DNA of 64,000 nucleotides, from contig JAUEDM010000005.1 of NCBI GenBank assembly GCA_033439685.1, forward strand, positions 248,001-312,000. Reading direction: 5' to 3'. Below the pieces are notes generated by a model. That model was not told the origin of the DNA. It did not search any database and was given only the letters and a program-made list of their open reading frames with translations. Positions 34,424 through 45,906 of this stretch are shown here, one piece after another (position 1 is the stretch's first letter; every line of letters begins with the position of its first letter). Source of the DNA: Apodospora peruviana (taxonomy: Eukaryota > Ascomycota > Sordariomycetes > Sordariales > Lasiosphaeriaceae). A program made the position numbers and the translations under genes.

Positions 34424-35362
34424 CTACTTCTTCTTGGGCTTCCGCTTCTTGAACATTCCTCCCACGGCACTCAGATCAAGCTCCGGTCCAGCAGCACTAG
34501 CAGCCACGCCAGATGCACTGGCACTACCCTCATGCTTCTCGCCATCTTCAACACCAGATTCTTTCTTGACAAGCGGCGGCGGGGGAGGCAAACCAGACTC
34601 ATCCTCTTCCTTATTCACCACTTCCGTCTTCATACCATCTTGGACCCCGCCTCCGACCCCGTCGTCGTCCTCTTTCTTCACCGCTGCTGGCGTTGGGCTC
34701 TCCTCCTTCTTCTTCGTCTTCACTGGCAAACTCCCACTCAGCAGCGCCTCGAGCTCGTCATCCTCCTCAGCAGGCATCCTCTTCGAATCAACCCCCCACC
34801 GCCTCGGCTTCTTAAAAAGACCCCGAATCGCCTCCTCCTGCTCTTTTTCCTCCTCAGTCCTCTCCCTCTCCCTCTTGACACCCACAACCCGCGCAGTATG
34901 ATCGATCTTGCTCCCATCCTCATCCAACCTGGGCTCCTCAACCACCTTTGTGCTGGTAACAGTCCACTCCCCCGCCATGGCCATGTTACCCCGGAGCTCG
35001 GTGGGTATGCTCACGCCCAGTTCAGCCAGCTGCTCCAGCTGTCTCTGCCTTTCTGCTTCTGTGACTTTTTGCGGTTGTTGCTGTTGCGCGCCGCCAGCAG
35101 CAAACCTCGGCGAGGGTGCGGATGATGATGCGCTGCTGCTCCCGGAAACAATACCATTCAGACGCTCAACCTCGCGCTTCGCGTGCTCTTTGTCTCGTTC
35201 CTTCTGCTCGGCGCCGCGGTGGAGGTCGCGCAGCGAGCGCTTGAGCGCGCCCTGGTGCTTGCCCGTTGCTTCATGGTTCGTGCGCTCGAGCTTGGTGTCG
35301 CGCACGTAGACGCTGCAGTGCTTGCACCAGTATTTTGGGGTTGATTTCCAGTATTCGGACAT
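34424..35362 (-). CDS. WBP4/FBP21-like U1-type zinc-finger splicing factor
   Basis: 312 residues in one exon. The N-terminus MSEYWKSTPKYWCKHC and the pattern C13-x2-C16-x13-H30-x5-H36 form a U1/matrin-type zinc finger, close to that of WBP4 (FBP21), a component of early activated spliceosomes. The rest is charged and disordered: a helical Lys/Glu region, Glu-rich segments, a motif LFKKPRRWGVDSKRMP and a very basic C-terminal FKKRKPKKK likely to act as a nuclear signal. No WW domain is visible, as in many fungal relatives. Nuclear splicing role is inferred from the finger and overall plan. Confidence 0.82.
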   Translation of the reverse strand: MSEYWKSTPKYWCKHCSVYVRDTKLERTNHEATGKHQGALKRSLRDLHRGAEQKERDKEHAKREVERLNGIVSGSSSASSSAPSPRFAAGGAQQQQPQKVTEAERQRQLEQLAELGVSIPTELRGNMAMAGEWTVTSTKVVEEPRLDEDGSKIDHTARVVGVKRERERTEEEKEQEEAIRGLFKKPRRWGVDSKRMPAEEDDELEALLSGSLPVKTKKKEESPTPAAVKKEDDDGVGGGVQDGMKTEVVNKEEDESGLPPPPPLVKKESGVEDGEKHEGSASASGVAASAAGPELDLSAVGGMFKKRKPKKK

Positions 35363-36394
35363 GGTTTTTGCGAAAAGACGTCCGACGAACTCTTCTTCGC
35401 GTCGGGATCGGAGGTTTCAGTTTGGTTGGTGGATGGTTAAGGTTTTGCTTGCTCTGCTTTTGTATCGAGACGTGGTTTCGGTAGTGATGGATGGTGCACT
35501 GTTCTCGAGTTAGTTTGTTCTGACTTGGAAAGCAGGTTTGTTCGTGGTTTGTCTGCGCTCGCTCGGAGGTGTCGCTGGCGATTCGTTCCGTAGTGTTCTT
35601 TTTGGGTGGCTTTTTTGGGTGGGTGGAGAGCTTGCGCCGCACCTGGCCGACTTAACATTCATGAATGTGGCGTGGCGTGGCAGGGCCGGCTTAACGTCGG
35701 CTGTCGTCGGGTGCTAGGCGGGGCTGCTTACCTAATCGATAGGCGTCACCCCTGAGCAGGTTCCAGGTTCAAAACAACTCACAACAGTCCCAAGTTTCGG
35801 TGTCAAAACAGAGTTCCAGCTTGTCCAGATACGCTTCTCGGGAACAACACGTCAATCCGAGCCCCATGTCTCAATCTACGACTAGCAGGCGAAGAAAACA
35901 TAAACTGACGAGTGATTATCGAGCTCGTTACTTGGCCACGTTCTTAGGTACTACTACTTACCGTAGTGGGAGTTGATTATTGACGCGACGTCCCAATTAA
36001 GCAGGCAAGACAAAAAAAAAACATATCCACATTACGAACATAGATGGGGGGTCGAACTTATAGGCACCCAAGCACCAAGATACCCCATCACGTCCAGTCC
36101 ATCAATCTGACTTTCAAGCCACCATCGAACCCAGAGAGCGATTATTTTCAAGAATCGAGCATACAAATATATTGGGAAAAAGATGCAACTCAACTCAATT
36201 AGAAGGAAAATGAAACTCTTTCCCGTCCTTAGATTCAAATCCCACCCTCCAATCCACCGTTTGATCACCTTCATAGGCAATCATCTCGACAACTTCAAGT
36301 TAATTAGGTACCATACCACCCACCACCCTGATTGCACCTTGTCATGACATTATAATCCGTCGATTGCGAATATTGCGTTTGTCTTAACATTCCC
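35363..36394. other. Intergenic, no gene seen
   Basis: About 1 kb: promoter of the WBP4-like gene on the left and 3' flank of the Gly-rich gene on the right. No tRNA, repeat or reading frame I can support. Confidence 0.45.
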
Positions 36395-38978
36395 CTAATT
36401 AGCAACATATTCACTCCTCTTGTTGGTGAAAAAAAAGGGGGAAACATACCCGACCCATACCGTCGCCGAGGTGTAGTATGTCACGTAGGTGATCTCGTAC
36501 GACGTGTACGCGGGCCCTTGGTAGTAGTAGGTCACCGTCTCCTCCGAGTCGCCACAGACTGTTTGTGCCGGCGGGTAACTGTTCCCCCATTACATATTCC
36601 ATTAGTATCTATCTCTTCATGCTCATGTTAGGGATAGGGGGAATTGTGCTTACAATGTCGTCGTCTCGGTGTAATAATCGTATTCAATAACAGGATCTTG
36701 GGTCTCGACGATGACTTGCGTTTGGGTCACGGTCGTGCTCGGGTCGGTTACCGTGCGGGTGTAATCTGCTACCGCGACCGGGGCGCGGCGGGCTGATATC
36801 ATATCACTTAGTATGTGTTTTTTTTGGAAGATAGAAAGGGGCATGGAAGAGAGGAGAAATCCTACCGACTGCTGCTGCCGTTTGCGGTGATGCGCCGTCT
36901 TCGACACCCGCGGCTGTTGGCTCGGGACGGCCACCACCACCTCCTCCTCGGCGCGAAGTTGGTTGCTGACTACCGCCGCCTCCGCCTCCGCCTTGACGTG
37001 AGGTTGGCTGCTGTCCAGCTCCACCACCACCCTGGCGGGAGGTCGGCTGTTGTCCACCCCCGCCTCCGCCTTGACGTGAAGTTGGCTGTTGCCCACCACC
37101 GCCACCACCACCCTGTCGAGAAGTTGGTTGTCGAGAGGTTGGCTGTTGACCACCACCACCACCTCCTCCTCCTCCCTGGCGACTGGTAGGTTGCTGCTGA
37201 CCTCCACCACCTCCTTGTCGGGTAGTAGGCTGCAGCGTAACTACCCTCGTCGTAACCCGTGTAGGCTGCTGCCCACCTCCACCTCCACCTCCTCCTCCTC
37301 CTCCCCGTTGAGTGGTAGTAGGCTGCTGCCCACCTCCACCGCCTCCACCACCTCCCCGTTGAGTGGTAGTAGGCCTAACAGTAATAACAACAGGCCTCGA
37401 ACTCGTCGTCGGAGGCTGCTGTCCACCACCTCCACCCCCTCCTCGTCTGGTAGTAGTTGGCTGCTGTCCACCACCACCACCACCACTCCCTCCACCTCGC
37501 TGAGTAGTCCTCGTAATAATAGTATACCCCGGCGGCGGCGGGGCACTAACAGTAGTCAGCCTACGACTAGTAACAGTCGCCCGTGTAGTCGGCGTCGGCA
37601 ACGTGCTGGAGGTCGTCAACCGCCGCGTGGTCCTATCAATAGTCGTAATCCTCGTTGTCACATCAGGAGGTCTTCTCGTTGTAATGATCGTGACTCTTGG
37701 TGTCGTCCTTATCGTTTCCCGCTGCGTAGTACTCGGCCGCCGTGTGATAGTCGTAATACCGGGTGTATTCGTCGGCGGCGGCGGCCGACGGGTAGTAGGA
37801 GTGGCTGTGGTTCGCGGCGGAAGGGTAGTAATAACCGTGACCACCGGCGGACGGGCGGTGGTTCTTGGCGGCGTGGCAGTGATGGTGGTACGGCGGCGGG
37901 TGGTTGTCGTTGTCGGCGCTTGGGTCCACGTCCAGCCGCGGCCGGTCGAGTACCACGGCCTGCAGCTCGTGGCGCCGCGGCACGGTGAACCGCCCCGCGT
38001 CGAGGTAGGCGGACGGTCCGGGATGGGCGTGGCGGGCCAGTGGCAGTAGGGGTACTGCGTCACGATGGTGACGTAGTACTCGGTCACGCGGCCGAGGGTG
38101 GACCAGCGCGCGTCGGTCGACACGATCTTTGTTGTTGGACCGGGAAGGTACTGGTAGACGGTCTCGGTCTCCTCGTAGCAGTCCTCTGTGACTATTTCAG
38201 GCTCTTCGTACAGAGTCTCGGTCTCGACGATCCAGTTTGTTGATGCTGATTTCGCGCTGTTAGTATTGTGGAGTAACTGGACGCTGGGGATGTAAAGGGG
38301 GTTTGTTTACTTACTTGATGCCTCGAGGGTGCTTGTCACGCCTTCGATGACGGTCGGTGTGACCTGGTGGTCAAGTTTCAGTAAATTAAGAGAGATAGGA
38401 GGAAGGATTTAGAGCGGGAACTAACTGTAACAATAACCGTGTTCGAGGCACCAACAGTCAAATTGAATTGCCGCTGGACCGTAAAATCGAAGTCGTCGGC
38501 CTGGATGATGATGGACCACGTTCCGGAGTGCATCTCCGAGTACGTAATTGCACTAATCGGCTTCGGTCAGCTCATGGCCAATGTGCTCACAACCCCTTAA
38601 CCGGTTCCGTCACTCACCATTCCGATGCCTGGTCAGCATCGTCCGGCTGCGTTTCTATGGACGAACACTCGTAGGCTAACCCATCTGGTGACACCAAGAT
38701 GGGGACGATGGTAGCATCGAAACATCCTTTTCCTCCGTTATTAGCAACGCTGGTGCCAGCGACAAGTATATAAGGTGGGTGATGATACCTTTAAACTGAG
38801 ACGTAAACGCAAATCTGTTGCTCGAGGCTCCGTCCACGAGGTACGAGCCTCCGTTGGTGTAGTCGAGCCCAAAGCAGTTGCATTGCGGCGCGTCTTGGGC
38901 AAGGGCGCTACCGAACAGCGCGAATGTGGCCAGAAGCAGGGGCAGTGCCCTGGGGCGGCCAGCTGACGAATGCGCCAT
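36395..38978 (-). CDS. Secreted Thr/Arg- and Gly-repeat cell-surface protein
   Basis: Seven exons (38789-38978, 38618-38726, 38426-38552, 38315-38363, 36866-38245, 36654-36792, 36395-36578) give about 725 residues. A signal peptide (about 1-28, ending ALAQ) leads to an N-terminal domain of about 130 residues with QCNCFGLDYTNGGSYLVDG, CFDATIVPILVSPDG and HSGTWSIIIQADDFDF, a plan found in fungal wall-associated proteins. Residues 160-330 are Thr/Pro/Arg-rich. About 200 residues of degenerate Q-Q-P-T-(S/T)-x-R-(Q/R)-G(5-11) repeats follow, then a Thr/Tyr-rich tail. The 3' end is uncertain: a GTATGT donor at 36449 could start one more intron. Likely extracellular or wall-bound; function unknown. 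Confidence 0.72.
36900..37500 (-). repeat. Coding minisatellite for Gly-rich repeats
   Basis: On the minus strand this region repeats degenerate GGTGGTGG-type tracts separated by codons for Q-Q-P-T-(S/T)-R-Q. At least eleven tracts of 5 to 11 Gly codons are visible. The strand is extremely G-rich, so the plus strand reads as long CCTCC/CCACC tracts. Such tracts commonly vary in copy number and could form G-quadruplexes in the transcript (inference). Confidence 0.85.
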
Positions 38979-40149
38979 TCTCACTACGTCTCTTCACTTT
39001 CGACAAGTTCGATCGTAGTCGGGAGAACACACTTCAAACCGACGGACAGAAAAAAACCTGGGGTACGAAGAGACCAAATATAGACACACATGGCATGCGT
39101 TCTGCAGCCAGGGTCGTCGGTCGCCTCATCACTTGGTCCGCTGGACCTCATAATACACACAAACATCTTTCCAATAACCCGGTTATAGCTTCTTCGTGCG
39201 ATCAAGGCTTTTGGTTTAGATTAATTTCGCGGGGGCATTGTTGTTGTGGGACGGTACGATATAGGGGGTCTGTTGAATTCAGCCTGTCTTGAACTGGATT
39301 ATGGCGGGTGCACAACGCGGATCTGTGCTCTCGAGTGGGCTATCATCCTGTTTATTTGGTGTCAAAAAATATCGGAGGTCCGTCCAAGTTGGTGTGCAAG
39401 CCTGTGTGTGTATGTGTGCATGCTGTGAGATGCCATCATCGGTGCTAAAGACCTAAAGTGTGGGTGTCTGATCACGATATTCTTGCATGTTAGCCTCGAC
39501 GATTGAACGCGAGGTGGATGCATGATGGTGTCGAGCAGAAGGCGGAGGAAATGGTGACTGATATTGCCTGGGTATCTATAATTAGAGCATAACAAAGATC
39601 CTTTCCGGGGTTTTACGGCTCGGAGACGTGATGCGGGAACGAAAACACCAATGATGTCTGTCGGGTATATTCGCGGCTTTTGATTGTCCCCCATGGATTT
39701 TGCCTATTATATGACTCTTGTGTGTTCAAAGCTCCCAATGAGGCCAGTCACATGCGGTTCGACATTGTTCGAGGGATGACAAATGACTTGAAGAAAGACT
39801 CACCTGGCGAGAGAATCGAGTGGCATTGGTGTGTGTAAGTCATAGAAGCGTTCGGGGAATAAAAGTAGGTTCCTAAGTAACCGAGGATGGCTGCCAGGGA
39901 CTGATGGTAACCATCTGTGTTGCAGTTACTCTCTTATTTCTCCGATCACTCATCGTAGGTTGTATTTGGAATCAAGGTTGCACGCGTGGGACGTCTTCAG
40001 GGTATGAAGTGTTCTCATATATGTCAGAACACTAGTGGACATGCTTGGAGCTGAGTAAGAGAGGGTAGTATCTGGTACACGGAAACTGCATGACATCTCC
40101 AGTACCACGTAAACTTGCTACTCATGGACCTGTCCAAACAACCTGTACC
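38979..40149. other. Intergenic, no gene seen
   Basis: About 1.2 kb holding the promoter of the Gly-rich protein gene and the 3' flank of the redoxin gene. A frame at 39362-39694 (minus) shows no domain. Confidence 0.45.
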
Positions 40150-40845
40150 TCACAAAGCATCCGCCCACTCCAGAGCAACAGCAGGATCCAACCTCTTTCT
40201 GTAGTCCGGGTTGGTGTACACATTCTGCACGACCCCCTTGCCGTCAACCAGAATATTGGCCGGCACCGGTACCTCAAACGTATCATCCCCGTTGCCACCC
40301 TCAATGTCAGCGCCGAACTGCTTCAAGAAGGGACGCAAGTACTCAGGCATCGTCCATACGAGCCCAAGCTTTCGCCCCAGCTCATTCCCGACGTCCGAGA
40401 GCACGGTGAACTTGAGGGCGTTCTTTTCGGCCACGGTAAGGGATGTGTCGGGAAGCTGCGGCGAGATTCCGATGACGGTGACGCCCTTTTCCTTGAACTC
40501 GTCGAGATGCTTTTGGTAGGCGGCAAGGGCCAAGTTGCAGTAGGGGCACCAGCCGCCGCGGTAGAAGATGATGAGGACGGGGCCTTTGGCGACGAGCTCA
40601 GAGCTGCTGACGATGTTGCCAGTGGCGTCGGAAAGCTTGAACTCCGGGATGGTGGTGCCGACCTTGATGACGTTTTCGGACTCGAAGGCTGCCTTGATCT
40701 CGTCGACGGACTGGAGGATCTGGGGCGGGGCCATCTTGTCAGAGAGTTCCTGTATGGCGCGGAGCTCCTCTGTAAGGCTCAAGTTGGATGCTGCGATCGT
40801 TTTGGAGAGCTCGTCAAACTCGGCGATTTCCTTGTGGATATCCAT
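40150..40845 (-). CDS. AhpC/TSA-type peroxiredoxin-like protein
   Basis: 231 residues in one exon; the ATG at 40845 is the first in frame. From residue 61 a thioredoxin-fold redoxin domain: GTTIPEFKLSD, then FYRGGWCPYCNLAL with Cys100 and Cys103 in a C-x2-C pair, VIGISPQ and FTVLSDVGNELGRKLGLVW, then VPANILVDGKGVV with the cis-proline. The first 60 residues form a charged helical extension. It should reduce peroxides or act as a thiol oxidoreductase in the cytosol. The C-P-Y-C pair is more thioredoxin-like than a classical peroxiredoxin active site, so the precise class is open. Confidence 0.86.
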   Translation of the reverse strand: MDIHKEIAEFDELSKTIAASNLSLTEELRAIQELSDKMAPPQILQSVDEIKAAFESENVIKVGTTIPEFKLSDATGNIVSSSELVAKGPVLIIFYRGGWCPYCNLALAAYQKHLDEFKEKGVTVIGISPQLPDTSLTVAEKNALKFTVLSDVGNELGRKLGLVWTMPEYLRPFLKQFGADIEGGNGDDTFEVPVPANILVDGKGVVQNVYTNPDYRKRLDPAVALEWADAL

Positions 40846-42542
40846 GTTCAAGGTGGTTTATGAGATGTGGTTTATAAGAGGGAAGATATCGATCTGGGAA
40901 GTGTGTGTCTGGGAAAAAGAACGAGAGATGGGGAAAGCATGGCGAGATTTGCAAGCATTGGGACCGGTTTGTCTTTTTATATGCGGGAGTGTCCGCGGCC
41001 TGGATGGTCATGGGCGAGAGGACTGTGGCTGGAATACGTCTCTCGGTGAACAGGAGGCGATATTTCCAGAATGACCTACCTTATTAGCGGAAATAACTCC
41101 CGCGAGAACGCGTCCGTGGTTGACTTGGACGCCATTCGATGCACGAAGTCACGCTTGGCAATAACGGAGACGGTAAGATCCAAAGGCCGAGCTCAAAACT
41201 TACCGCTCACAGGTAGTTAGACTTGCGCCGTGCATGCATTCTATTGCCTGAGGCTGAGGGCCAGGCCACGTTGGTGGTGCCGTTTTATTGCCGTGAGTTT
41301 AACCTGGGATGCATACGACTTGGAGTGAAGGGGATGTGAGATCAGTAACAGTGGCGGGGCAAAGGTACGTCAAAAACTGTTAATGACTGATGTGGTGGCG
41401 CACATCACCCTCTCACCCTCGGTGCCTGACCGCTATGTCACTGTCCTCCACATGATGCGGCCGTGTGTAATCCGTAACACTGTATCACTATCAAAGAAAT
41501 CAAGCCATCCCAAAACTAAATAATCCCACATGAGATTACTCGTTGATATGGCCTCGATTATGCTCTGCCGTAGTTGCCGGGATGGTACTGTTGCCTGGAG
41601 ATGTATAGAAGTGCAGTTATTACTATTACAGTTGGCACTGATTGCTCTGTATTCCGTAGAAAAGCTCAATACAGACTGATGAGATACTGACGTATTTAAC
41701 TGCGTATTCGTCGTATCTCATTCAACAGGCGTACTGTTGCCGTGTATGGTTAGTCTTCCGCGGTGCGTCAAGCTGCAAGCCCGTCAAGCTGCAAGCCCGT
41801 GCCAAGGTGACAGGGCAGCAGGGGTAACCGAGAAAATCGGATGCCGATCGGTGACTTGTCTTGCAAAATCTTATATCCGAGATGGGAACACCCGATATCA
41901 CGATACCCCTTGATTGATCAACTTTGGACATAAGACGACTGAGGATGCACAACTTGTTCTGTCGAGGGAATGAGTCCTTTTCGGTTCATTAGTTCCCAAG
42001 CATCATCAACACGATGCACGTTATCAAGATGTGATATGCAATTGATATGCGATTCTCAAGCCATTCAGGGGCCAAGATACCAGGTTATTTGGATGGCAAA
42101 CCCCAAATGATCTCATCCGATCGTGATGTTGACAAGGAAAAGGAGCGTCTCATGTTTAACCCCTTTTTCCGCCCATGACACGGTGGTTTCTCCAGTGTGA
42201 ATCAGGTCACCATTAACCACGAAATTACTTGGGCAAGTAAAGTTCAGATAGAAAATCAGATATTAGATTCAACCTTTCTTCCTTCCTGTGTAGTCACGCC
42301 CATCTGCCAACACTTGATATGATACCCAAATCTACCGAATGCGTAACCCGCTAAGGTCATGGAATGAATGATAATGTTGCAAAAGTATGTCCAAGAAATT
42401 ATTTAGCTGTTGCCATGCTCCAAGATCTGGTATTGACCCATTTTCTCATACACCATAAACTCGACATTATCTTTCCCTCTCCATACGGGCCATACCAGCA
42501 ATTAACCGAGCCTTCTTCTTCATTCAACAAAACAAGTCGCCA
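40846..42542. other. Intergenic, 1.7 kb
   Basis: Between the divergent redoxin and AA11-like genes. It contains one perfect two-copy 16-bp tandem (annotated). Otherwise nothing recognised. Confidence 0.45.
41766..41797. repeat. Two-copy 16-bp tandem repeat
   Basis: The unit CGTCAAGCTGCAAGCC occurs twice in direct succession without a mismatch. Confidence 0.85.
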
Positions 42543-43926
42543 ATGCGGTGCCAAACCACCATGATGAAGCTCTCTTCTCTCAAGAGGCAGCTGCTGACTT
42601 CTGCCTCCCTCTCGTTCAGCATCGCCGCCGCACACATGCGGATGGTAGAACCCGTCCCCTACACCCTTCCCAACCTGACTGAGTATCTGTCACCTCTCCT
42701 GCGTGGTGGAAGCAACTTCCCATGCAAAGCCGTAGACTACCAAGCCGGACCCATGCCCAATACCATGCAACTCGGCTCGATGCAAAACCTGATGTTCATC
42801 GGCAAGGAATCCCACGGCGGCGGGTCCTGCCAGATATCCATCACCTACGACTTCCCCCCCCAAATAACAAGAGCGTCTGGAAGGTCATCAAGTCCATCGA
42901 AGGTGGCTGCCCAGTCCGCAGCAGCAAAAACCGTGGGCAACACGGCCAACGGCGACCCCTGGCCCGACGTCTACGTGTTCAAGATCCCAACAAATATAGC
43001 GACAGGAAACGCGACTCTGGGTTGGACGTGATTCAACAAGGAGACAGACGATCCCTTAGTTCCCTACATGTGGATGAACTGTGCGCCTGTAAACCTAGTA
43101 TCTGGCGATAATCCAGGACCCGTCCTCCATCAAAAGCGCTTCGAAAACGGCAAGATTACCTCCAACTCTCAACTAGACGCCTTTGCGGCGCTGCCAGACA
43201 TGTTCATCGCCAACATTGGCAAGAGCTGCAGGACTCCGTATGGCGTAGACGTGCTTTTTCCTAAATCCGGGAAACGAGGTAGAAAAGCTGGATGTCGACA
43301 CGACAGCGTTTGGAACGCCGAGTGGGATAGGCTGTGCCCCGACATCCACGTTGAGTGCAGCTGGACCAAGCAGTACCACCCTTCTCACATCCACGACACC
43401 GGCTAGCAGCAGCAGCATCGACATGAACAGCAGCAGCAGCATCGACATGAACAGCAGCAGCAGCAGCAGCACGACGAGCTACTCCGTAGTACCAATTTAT
43501 CCGACGACTTCCGCAACTGGCAGCCCTTTTATCATAATTCCCACCGACACCTTAATACCCTCCACTTCGACCTCAACACCGATAACCTGGCCTTCTTCAT
43601 CGTCCACGTCCACCGCAGCTGTGCCTGACAAGCCGCCCAACACGGAGACGACCGGAACCAAAACCACTATGGCAGGTCCTGGAGCCACCGCAGCTGGAAC
43701 CACAGCTGGAACCGGAACCGGAGCCGGCACAAACAGCCTACTGACCGGCCCCTGCACATCAGAAGGTTTGTTCCGCTGCCTCTCGCGCGGCACCACCTAC
43801 CAGCGCTGCGCAAGCGGCATCTGGTCCGCCGCCCAGCAGGTGGCGCCGGGCACGATGTGTACACCCACCGGGAACGATAACGGAGATGCCGATCTTAAGA
43901 TTGTTGTTGCTGCTGGTAGCATTTGA
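42543..43926 (+). pseudogene. Broken second AA11 LPMO gene
   Basis: Pieces of a complete AA11-plus-X278 enzyme in three frames. Intact parts: signal peptide ending at His-Met-Arg-Met (histidine brace start), SHGGGSCQISITYDF, ESIEGGCP-type SIEGGCPV, GWT..FN, MWMNCAPVNL, DMFIANIGKSC, NPGNEVEKL, a Ser-rich linker and a Cys-rich X278-like tail. Defects: a shift after an eight-C run (42854-42861) that is reversed near 42920-42940; TGA at 43029-43031 where the family has Trp in W-T-W-F-N; and a shift at a five-T run (43255-43259). The product as written would end at residue 162 or so, without half of the core. If the shifts were sequencing errors the stop would still remain. It resembles the intact gene at 0.4 kb and is likely a decaying paralogue. 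Confidence 0.82.
43405..43470 (+). repeat. AGC-rich minisatellite in the AA11 pseudogene linker
   Basis: AGCAGCAGC tracts alternate with ATCGACATGAAC twice, which in the former frame encodes Ser runs split by I-D-M-N. Triplet slippage is the likely origin. Confidence 0.8.
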
Positions 43927-45170
43927 TTAGATTAGAGGAGGGCTCGACGTCGTAGCAGCCGTATGCTAGACTAGCGACGAGATTTTGGTGGTAGTTTTTC
44001 TTTTCTTCCATTCTTTTTGGACGCACTTCAGAATATATTTTAGTCAGTGCTGGTACATGCGGACAGCGTGATTATTAGGCTTTGTTACCTTAGATAACGA
44101 ATGGTTCCTTATCGCTAGGTTGGGAAGATGAGTGTGCCTTACACTGAAAAGAAAGGGCTTTGGGGTATTATTCTGTGGAAAGGCAAATAGGTTGAGATGC
44201 CGATTAAGGAAGATTGTCAGGTACTTACTTGCTTGGTAGCTACCCCAGCTAGATACAGATCAGGAACCGCCATAAATTCATTGGATTGTTGTCTATAACC
44301 CTAGTGATGAACACCCACTGCTGTGCCCATCTCTGAACTCAACCACAGTGATGTGTCAGCCTCCTCTCCTCAAGGTCGTAGGGGGAGGAGATGGGAGAGT
44401 CAATGCCGAGCAGCTTTCTCTTACTGGGCCGTTATTATACAGATTAAGCTCCCAATGACTGTTGGAAGAGAAAGGAAGTTACCTGCTCTGTGGAGGGATG
44501 GCGACTTGCTACTCAGAATTTGGAAGGATGCATGATACGATGTGGGCCATCTTGTAATACTTCGATCATCAGAGACTTGGGCAGGTGGTGGGAAAGTGTA
44601 GCAAGCTGCTTATAAACGAAGAAAGCTTGAGCAAAGGAAAAGATGGTTTAGAACTATCCGCTCTCGGAAAATATACATGTCCGAGCTAGAGCTAAATCCG
44701 ACCCTGTAACTGTTACACAACGGGCTCAGCAAGTTCAGCTGGACAGTACAGCCACACATCAGCTGCCGATCAATAACTCCAGTCGGACCGACTGACCTAG
44801 ATGTGTTAACCTTCAACCGGTCTGGCTTTTCACCACCAGGCTGTTGATCTATAGGCACCCTCCAGGCGGAATCTGCTGACTCATACTCGAAATGATACCC
44901 CTATTGGCAAGATTTAGTTACCGCAGTCAGCCAGTGGGATGCGGCTGTGTGTGATGATCAACTGGGTGTTAACTCGTATCCCAAATTATACTAACTCCTA
45001 ACAAAATAGACAGTCTCCGATCAACCAGTCATCAACGATATAAAAACAGCGTCTAAAACCTACGGGAGATCATATCAAATTGTCTTTCAACTCCACTTTT
45101 CTATCAACTCAACACTCAAACACTCAACACTTCACCAAACCCCAGCATCAACACCCCTTAAAAAATAAAA
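43927..45170. other. Intergenic, no gene seen
   Basis: 1.2 kb. The right end carries the TATA box of the next gene. Short frames such as 44323-44535 show no domain. Confidence 0.45.
45039..45045 (+). promoter_or_regulatory. TATA box of the small secreted protein gene
   Basis: TATAAAA stands about 130 bases upstream of the ATG at 45171, in front of an A/C-rich leader (CAACACTC repeats), as in highly expressed fungal secreted-protein genes. Confidence 0.55.
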
Positions 45171-45644
45171 ATGCATCCCTCAACAATCACAACAACCCTC
45201 TTCACCCTCCTCCTCTCTTCCCTGGCCAGTCTCAACGGCGCCAACGCCGCCACCATCCCCAACGAGCAACTAGAGACCCGTCAGGGAAATTCCGTCTACG
45301 TAGCTTTCTTCCAAGGCTATCCGGCCTGGGACTGTGCAGGCCCAGAAACGCTCGGCTATTCAGCCAACTCGTCGGACGTCGGGGACAACTGCTACCCCTT
45401 CAAAGGCACAACGCAGTCCGTTAGTGTCACGAGGTACAATGCAGCGTGCCATAGTGAGTACCTCACCTTATCCAACTCACTTGAATCCTCCCCCCAAAAA
45501 AGGAAATTGTTCACTGACTTTTCATACTTAGTCACTGTGTACGGTGAGCCCGGATGCACCGATCAGGGCACGCCGCTTGGGCTCGGGGGTTGTTTCTCGC
45601 ATGCGCCCGCTATTCAGGGGTGGAAGGTCACCTGTGATGAGTGA
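45171..45644 (+). CDS. Small secreted cysteine-containing protein
   Basis: Exons 45171-45453 and 45532-45644 with a 78-bp GTGAGT..TAG intron give 131 residues. The signal peptide covers about residues 1-26 (ending NGANA). The mature protein has six cysteines in DCAGP, DNCYPF, AACHI, PGCTDQ, GGCFS and VTCDE. The splice joins AACH to ITVYGEPGC. No family is recognised; size, secretion and even cysteine number are those of fungal effector-like or small secreted proteins. The start has an AAAAATG context. Confidence 0.75.
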   Translation: MHPSTITTTLFTLLLSSLASLNGANAATIPNEQLETRQGNSVYVAFFQGYPAWDCAGPETLGYSANSSDVGDNCYPFKGTTQSVSVTRYNAACHSEYLTLSNSLESSPQKRKLFTDFSYLVTVYGEPGCTDQGTPLGLGGCFSHAPAIQGWKVTCDE

Positions 45645-45906
45645 TTCTACCACTCTTCTAGAGGTTAAAGGGGGTTGAACGGGTTGGGAGATAGTATACT
45701 TCTCCATACTGGAATGGATAAGTGAAACGCTTTTGATCAGGGTTGGTGACGACGAGGCCGGCTTAATTACCTAGACTACGAAATTAGTAGAAGTGACTGT
45801 AAGAGCAGGAAACAAATTGACTGGGGTTGTGAAACCCCTTTTTCCTGAACTACCTTCGCCCATTCCATTCACATGATATCCATCTGCAGGCAGGCGGGGT
45901 AAGAGG

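Noticed and set aside
37089..37988. Long plus-strand open frame (299 codons) opposite the Gly-repeat gene
   Set aside because: It is the mirror of the repetitive codons on the minus strand, with Ser/Thr/Arg runs and no domain.
43029..43031. RIP (C-to-T at CpA) as the cause of the stop in the AA11 pseudogene
   Set aside because: The TGG-to-TGA change alters a G preceded by G, that is C followed by C on the other strand, not the CpA context preferred by RIP.
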